Source: Palsa-343 sp036269135 (lineage in GTDB: Bacteria > Acidobacteriota > Terriglobia > Terriglobales > Acidobacteriaceae). Taken from it: a stretch of DNA of 64,000 nt. The stretch is taken from positions 1-64,000 of the forward strand of contig DATASQ010000014.1 of the NCBI GenBank assembly GCA_036269135.1, given 5' to 3'. Positions 60,688 through 64,000 of the stretch are shown here, piece by piece (position 1 is the stretch's first letter; every line of letters starts with the position of its first letter). Below the pieces are notes generated by a model. The model did no database searches, was not told where the DNA came from, and worked only from the letters and a program-made list of their open reading frames with translations. The position numbers were made by a program, and so were the translations under genes.

Positions 60688-61946
60688 GGCGCCTCCATCG
60701 GAAGCGGTTCAATCTCATCCGGACTAAAGAAGAAACGGTGCCCGGCCTGGCGCAGCAGACCCATGTCGCGGCCGGGATCGTCTTCCAGCACGACGGCCAG
60801 CTGAACGTTTCCCTCGAGGTCCTGCTCGATGGCTTCGATCACCGCAGTCTTGCCCTTCATGGCGATGTCCAGAATGTCGGCCTGCTTGTCCGGCCACAGC
60901 CGAACCCGGTCGCCGCAGCGAAGATCGACGTCAAAAACGCGCACCGATTCGAGCGGGGGCTTGTCTTCCTCAAATGGGTTCCAGGGCTCGATGCGCCCAT
61001 GAGCTTCCTGTTGCTCCCCAGCAACGACAGGCCGCAATCCGCGAACGACGCCGTGCAGCTTCAGGAGCTGTTCGGCAGGCAGAGTCTCGGTGCGCTGCAA
61101 AATTGCCGCAGCGTGGCGGTCACCCTGGCGCATCTCGGCCTTCTCTTCATCGGTCAGCGTGAGCACCCGCAGCGCCAGCATCTCGTCCATCTCCGTGCCG
61201 TCGAAGAAGTCCCCGGCGCTTTCCGGAGCGACCTGCGGATTGTCGTAGAGAATGATGGGCGAGGCGAGCATATGCGCAGCGTCGCCCGCCAGAACCGGGA
61301 AGATACCGCGATTCGCGCAGGCAGCCGCATCGGACGCCAGATCCGCTGGCGGATCGAGCAGCGAGACGAAGGTGCCCTCTTCGATTTCAAGCAGCGCATG
61401 AGCGGAAACAAACGCCAGCCGTTGAGCCGCTTTGGCGGAAGCCCTCTCAGACGCGGGCAGCGCCGTCTCATTCGAGAAGACAGCCTGCAGACGCCAAGCC
61501 CCTTCGCGCAGCAGAACGCAATGCAGGGTGACGCGGCCGGTCAGCGTATCGGGATTCGCTCCGGTCCTGAGCCCGTCCACGCGCGGTGCGGCAAAGGCGA
61601 AGGGGCGAGCCACTCCGGCGGCTAACTCCGAGAGCGGAATGCCGTCCAGGGTTTCTGCCTGAATGACGCCTTCGCTCCGCTCCTGCCCTTCGTCACTGCG
61701 GCCCGCAAGGAGCTGCAGGAAGCGGACGCGCACACTCAGGCGGCTGCCCGCATTGCCCTGCACAAGCACCTCCGCCTGAAACGAAAACGATTCGCCGGAG
61801 GAGGGCTGCTCGGCAAAGCTGCGAGGGTAAAGGGTGCCGAAATTCCAGCGCTGGCGGTTCTTCAGCGACGAGGAGCGATAGGGATACAGCAGATACCCCT
61901 CGTACAGAACGGCATCCGCAATCTTCTCCAGGGGAGCGACGTTCAT
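60684..61946 (-). CDS. Unknown 420-aa protein of the hydrogenase accessory cluster
   Basis: Soluble protein without a signal peptide. The start reads LEKIADAVLYEGYLLYPYRS, and the middle holds AAPRVDGLRTGANPDTLTGR and LLDPPADLASDAAACANRGI. The C-terminal part (VDLRCGDRVRLWPDKQADIL, KGKTAVIEAIEQDLEGNVQL) is a small beta-rich domain. I do not recognise a named family. The 4-bp ATGA overlaps with both neighbours place it in the same translational run as DUF6084 and HupD, so a role in hydrogenase assembly is likely but unproven. Confidence 0.8.
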   Translation of the reverse strand: MNVAPLEKIADAVLYEGYLLYPYRSSSLKNRQRWNFGTLYPRSFAEQPSSGESFSFQAEVLVQGNAGSRLSVRVRFLQLLAGRSDEGQERSEGVIQAETLDGIPLSELAAGVARPFAFAAPRVDGLRTGANPDTLTGRVTLHCVLLREGAWRLQAVFSNETALPASERASAKAAQRLAFVSAHALLEIEEGTFVSLLDPPADLASDAAACANRGIFPVLAGDAAHMLASPIILYDNPQVAPESAGDFFDGTEMDEMLALRVLTLTDEEKAEMRQGDRHAAAILQRTETLPAEQLLKLHGVVRGLRPVVAGEQQEAHGRIEPWNPFEEDKPPLESVRVFDVDLRCGDRVRLWPDKQADILDIAMKGKTAVIEAIEQDLEGNVQLAVVLEDDPGRDMGLLRQAGHRFFFSPDEIEPLPMEAP

Positions 61947-62614
61947 CGCACCACCTCGCCCGTTGGGCGCAGTTCAGCCAGCTCCGCCTGATCGAGAAGC
62001 TGATGCAGCAGCCGGTCCCAGTCGGGGATGCCGCGCGCCACGCGATAGCGATAGAGGCGATCCATGCACTCCTTGGGCAGCCGCAGCCAGGCGGAGTCGC
62101 CGTAGTGTGCAGCAATCGCCTCCTGCCAGACGCGGACCGGCAGCGGAAACCGCGCCTCGCGATCCCAGGGAATCTGCGCAATCTGCAGGGCGCCGGCGGG
62201 ATTCGTGAAGAAGACGGTGCCGCTGAACACCAGCGAGACATCCACCGACCCGGTCTCCAGCCCGTAAAAGTATTTGGTCGCGGCGACGTCGAAGTCGAGC
62301 GTGCAGGGCATCGGCAATTCTACGGTCGTTTGCGCCGTGAAGGCCGGCACGTTCACCGACAAACTGGTCCAGACGAGGGGAGTCATCGTGCGCGCCCAGC
62401 GCTCACGCTCGCCAAACAGCTCCAGCAGCCTTGCCTCTTCAACAGCGCTGTACGAGCGGCCCAGCGGCAGGATGCGCGCCTGGCAGTTCAGGCCGATGGA
62501 TCGAATGGATTCCTGCGGATCGGCATTGCTGATGTGGAGACGCACGACCACGGAGGGCACCGCAGCCGATGGCGCGGGCGCTGCTCCTTCAGCGCGAAAG
62601 GTCAGGTCAGGCAT
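61943..62614 (-). CDS. DUF6084-family hydrogenase-associated protein
   Basis: A 223-residue soluble protein: MPDLTFRAEGAAPAPSAAV, then SIRSIGLNCQARILPLGRSY, RMTPLVWTSLSVNVPAF (approximate) and FYGLETGSVDVSLVFSGTVF. This matches the family found beside group 1h [NiFe]-hydrogenases. The ATG at 62614 lies within the end of DUF5947 (8-bp overlap). The biochemical role is not known to me. Confidence 0.85.
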   Translation of the reverse strand: MPDLTFRAEGAAPAPSAAVPSVVVRLHISNADPQESIRSIGLNCQARILPLGRSYSAVEEARLLELFGERERWARTMTPLVWTSLSVNVPAFTAQTTVELPMPCTLDFDVAATKYFYGLETGSVDVSLVFSGTVFFTNPAGALQIAQIPWDREARFPLPVRVWQEAIAAHYGDSAWLRLPKECMDRLYRYRVARGIPDWDRLLHQLLDQAELAELRPTGEVVR

Positions 62615-63254
62615 AGCGCACCTGCCCGGTGGGCCGAGCTCTCCGGCGGAGTTCGTCAAAAAAGCTGGCCACCGCGCCCCACAGGCCGGGACCTCCGGAG
62701 AGTCCGCGCCATTGCTGACGGATCACGCCCGCCAGCCGGTAGCATTCATCCAGCGGCACCAGAAAATACTGCGGCTCCCCGGCAACACGATTGACCAGCA
62801 GCGCCTCCAGTTCCGGCTCCATGGTGGTGAGAACGGGATGAGCCCCCGCCGTTCTCGTCCAGCTGTCGAGAGAAATCAGCGATTCCACCACACCGGCGGG
62901 ACTGGGGTAGAAGGCTGCCATGCTGCCGCCCTCGCGCCGGATGAAGAAGGCGAGCCCGATGGGCAGCATCATTTCTTCCCAGTCGACATCGGAAAAGGCG
63001 AAGTCCGTGAGCCGCGCCACGCGCTGCGGCAGGCGCGCATAACGTCCACCCTGCTGATCGCAGAAGAGCAGAGCGCAGGCTCGGCAGGCGCAGGAAACGC
63101 GCCGCGTCTTCCACTCCAGCAGATGCGGGTGTTCGGCCTCGAGCGTAGCTCCGCACAACTCGCAGCGCTCCGCCGGCGGCTGCGTCCGGGTAAAACGGCG
63201 CAGTGCTTCAAGGCCCTGTCTGGCGGCCGGGTTGCGTGCTTCCGATTCGTTCAT
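62607..63254 (-). CDS. DUF5947-family hydrogenase-associated protein
   Basis: A 215-residue protein with two Cys pairs near the N-terminus: C31 and C34 in RCELCGATL and C55, C57, C60 in SCACRACALLF, likely binding zinc or iron-sulfur. Later segments include FSDVDWEEMMLPIGLAFFIR and PLDECYRLAGVIRQQWRGLS. The family is typical of group 1h hydrogenase loci. The ATG at 63254 is preferred to a GTG at 63263 because a GGTGG site precedes it. Confidence 0.87.
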   Translation of the reverse strand: MNESEARNPAARQGLEALRRFTRTQPPAERCELCGATLEAEHPHLLEWKTRRVSCACRACALLFCDQQGGRYARLPQRVARLTDFAFSDVDWEEMMLPIGLAFFIRREGGSMAAFYPSPAGVVESLISLDSWTRTAGAHPVLTTMEPELEALLVNRVAGEPQYFLVPLDECYRLAGVIRQQWRGLSGGPGLWGAVASFFDELRRRARPTGQVRYA

Positions 63255-63263
63255 GCCATCCAC

Positions 63264-63455
63264 CTAGGGGGGCGGCAGATGCGGCATGCGCGGGTCGATG
63301 GGATCGCGATTTTTGGCGTTGATGCCCGTCGAGCTGCGAGCAGTCGCGGTGCGGTTCTCGCGGCCGGGCTCCTTTTCCGACCGCACCCATTCTTCACCTT
63401 TGTGCGTGCCCGGGGTATGCGATGGACTATCCGGTGTCGTATGCTGACGCGCCAT
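63264..63455 (-). CDS. 63-aa polar protein of the hydrogenase cluster
   Basis: A short gene encoding MARQHTTPDSPSHTPGTHKG, then GRENRTATARSSTGINAKNR and DPIDPRMPHLPPP. It is disordered, polar and Pro/Asp-rich. A GGAGGAG Shine-Dalgarno is directly upstream of the ATG, and the gene ends 9 bp before the DUF5947 ATG. It sits in the position where small linker genes often stand in these loci. Its function is unknown. Confidence 0.7.
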   Translation of the reverse strand: MARQHTTPDSPSHTPGTHKGEEWVRSEKEPGRENRTATARSSTGINAKNRDPIDPRMPHLPPP

Positions 63456-63469
63456 TTCTCCTCCATGCC

Positions 63470-63994
63470 TCAGCTAACCTGTAACGCCACGAGCTCGCTG
63501 TGCGCGGGCGCCGCGACCTCTTCGGTGATGACGGAAGCGACTTCGGGCGCGGCCCGATAGATAGCCTCCTCGACGGTACTCTTCATGGTTTGCGCCGATC
63601 CGGAGCAGTGGCCGCAGGCCCCGTGCAGCCGCAGCCGCACAACACCCTCGGTGATACCGGCCAGTTCCACATCCCCGCCGTGCGAGCGAAGATACGGCCG
63701 CGCCTCCTCCAGCGCACCGGCCACGCGCGTTTCCAGCGGCTGAGGATGAATGCCGTGGAGAGAAAGCACGCCTGCAATCAGCTCCTCTTCCGCCAGCCGG
63801 TCGATGGCCTCCTGACCGCCGGGCCGCTCCACCAGTTCCAGGCAGATGCGTTCCAGTGCGATGCCGTGCAACTCCACCACCGCCTGAAGCAGTTCGGAGG
63901 CAACGGCGCGCATGGCCGGATCGCCGCTGCTCTCGATGCGCGTGATCAGTTCTTCGATCCGCTCGGTGCGGCGCGAGAATTCCCGCTTCGCCAT
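63470..63994 (-). CDS. NifU-like Fe-S scaffold domain protein
   Basis: A 174-residue protein whose C-terminal domain is NifU-like: RPYLRSHGGDVELAGITEGV, then C127-G-H-C130 in HGACGHCSGSAQTMKSTVEE. The N-terminal helical part (residues 1-75) has no clear match. In group 1h hydrogenase loci such a protein probably supplies Fe-S clusters to the small subunit or accessory proteins. The start at 63994 is 6 bp from the window edge, so its Shine-Dalgarno is not visible. Confidence 0.87.
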   Translation of the reverse strand: MAKREFSRRTERIEELITRIESSGDPAMRAVASELLQAVVELHGIALERICLELVERPGGQEAIDRLAEEELIAGVLSLHGIHPQPLETRVAGALEEARPYLRSHGGDVELAGITEGVVRLRLHGACGHCSGSAQTMKSTVEEAIYRAAPEVASVITEEVAAPAHSELVALQVS

Positions 63995-64000
63995 CTATTT

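Noticed and set aside
1..64000. tRNA genes, CRISPR arrays, insertion sequences or prophage genes
   Set aside because: None of the gaps contains a tRNA-like cloverleaf, regularly spaced repeats of CRISPR type, or transposase or integrase motifs that I could see by eye. A dedicated scan could still find a weak one.

Overview
The window is high-GC, densely coded DNA that most resembles an acidobacterium (Acidobacteriota, class Terriglobia). No rRNA gene or taxonomic marker is present, so this rests on inference from gene content: a PadR regulator next to a duplicated-FtsX 'ADOP' permease, carboxypeptidase-regulatory-like secreted proteins, a membrane-anchored trehalose-6-phosphate synthase, a group 1h-type hydrogenase accessory cluster, and the style of the intergenic repeats. 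No tRNA, rRNA, CRISPR array, phage or transposase gene was found.

Left part (1-14.5 kb): the 3' part of a glycosyltransferase gene, then a long minus-strand series: rpe, bamD, valS, nadC, birA, coaX, an unknown gene, rlmD-like and comEC. These cover tRNA charging, NAD, biotin and CoA cofactor supply, rRNA methylation and DNA uptake. Gaps between several of these genes carry a composite repeat (a GGCAGCCGGGAGC-type segment followed by a TCACCACAGAGGACACAGAG-type segment), often starting directly at the stop codon. Next, 14.6-28.9 kb holds a plus-strand otsA-like gene and sugar porter, the padR-ADOP pair, an MscS channel, a secreted phosphoesterase, a threonine aldolase-like gene, hemW, and a small island of Gly/Tyr-rich secreted proteins.

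Middle (28.9-42.8 kb, minus strand): the division and cell wall (dcw) cluster mraZ-rsmH-ftsL-ftsI-murE-murF-mraY-murD-ftsW-(methyltransferase)-murG. A Phd/PIN toxin-antitoxin pair sits on the opposite strand between murG and the methyltransferase. murC, ftsQ, ftsA and ftsZ do not follow murG. Upstream of mraZ there is a good sigma70-like promoter with three AGTGGT boxes at exact 10-bp spacing over the predicted transcription start, matching the known MraZ autoregulation layout.

Right part (43-64 kb): an S4 RNA-binding protein, a SpoIIE-type phosphatase, a fused E1 alpha/beta 2-oxoacid dehydrogenase, several secreted proteins, a PQQ dehydrogenase with an inserted cytochrome c domain, a three-gene locus (PA2779-like protein, C39 cysteine peptidase, TPR plus probable beta-barrel), and at the end a tightly overlapping minus-strand set of seven genes. 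That set (NifU-like, a 63-aa protein, DUF5947, DUF6084, a 420-aa unknown, a HupD-type protease, a 33-aa DUF6893-like microprotein) looks like the accessory half of a group 1h (high-affinity) [NiFe]-hydrogenase locus whose structural genes would lie beyond the right edge. The last two loci are the best places to look for poorly described biology.
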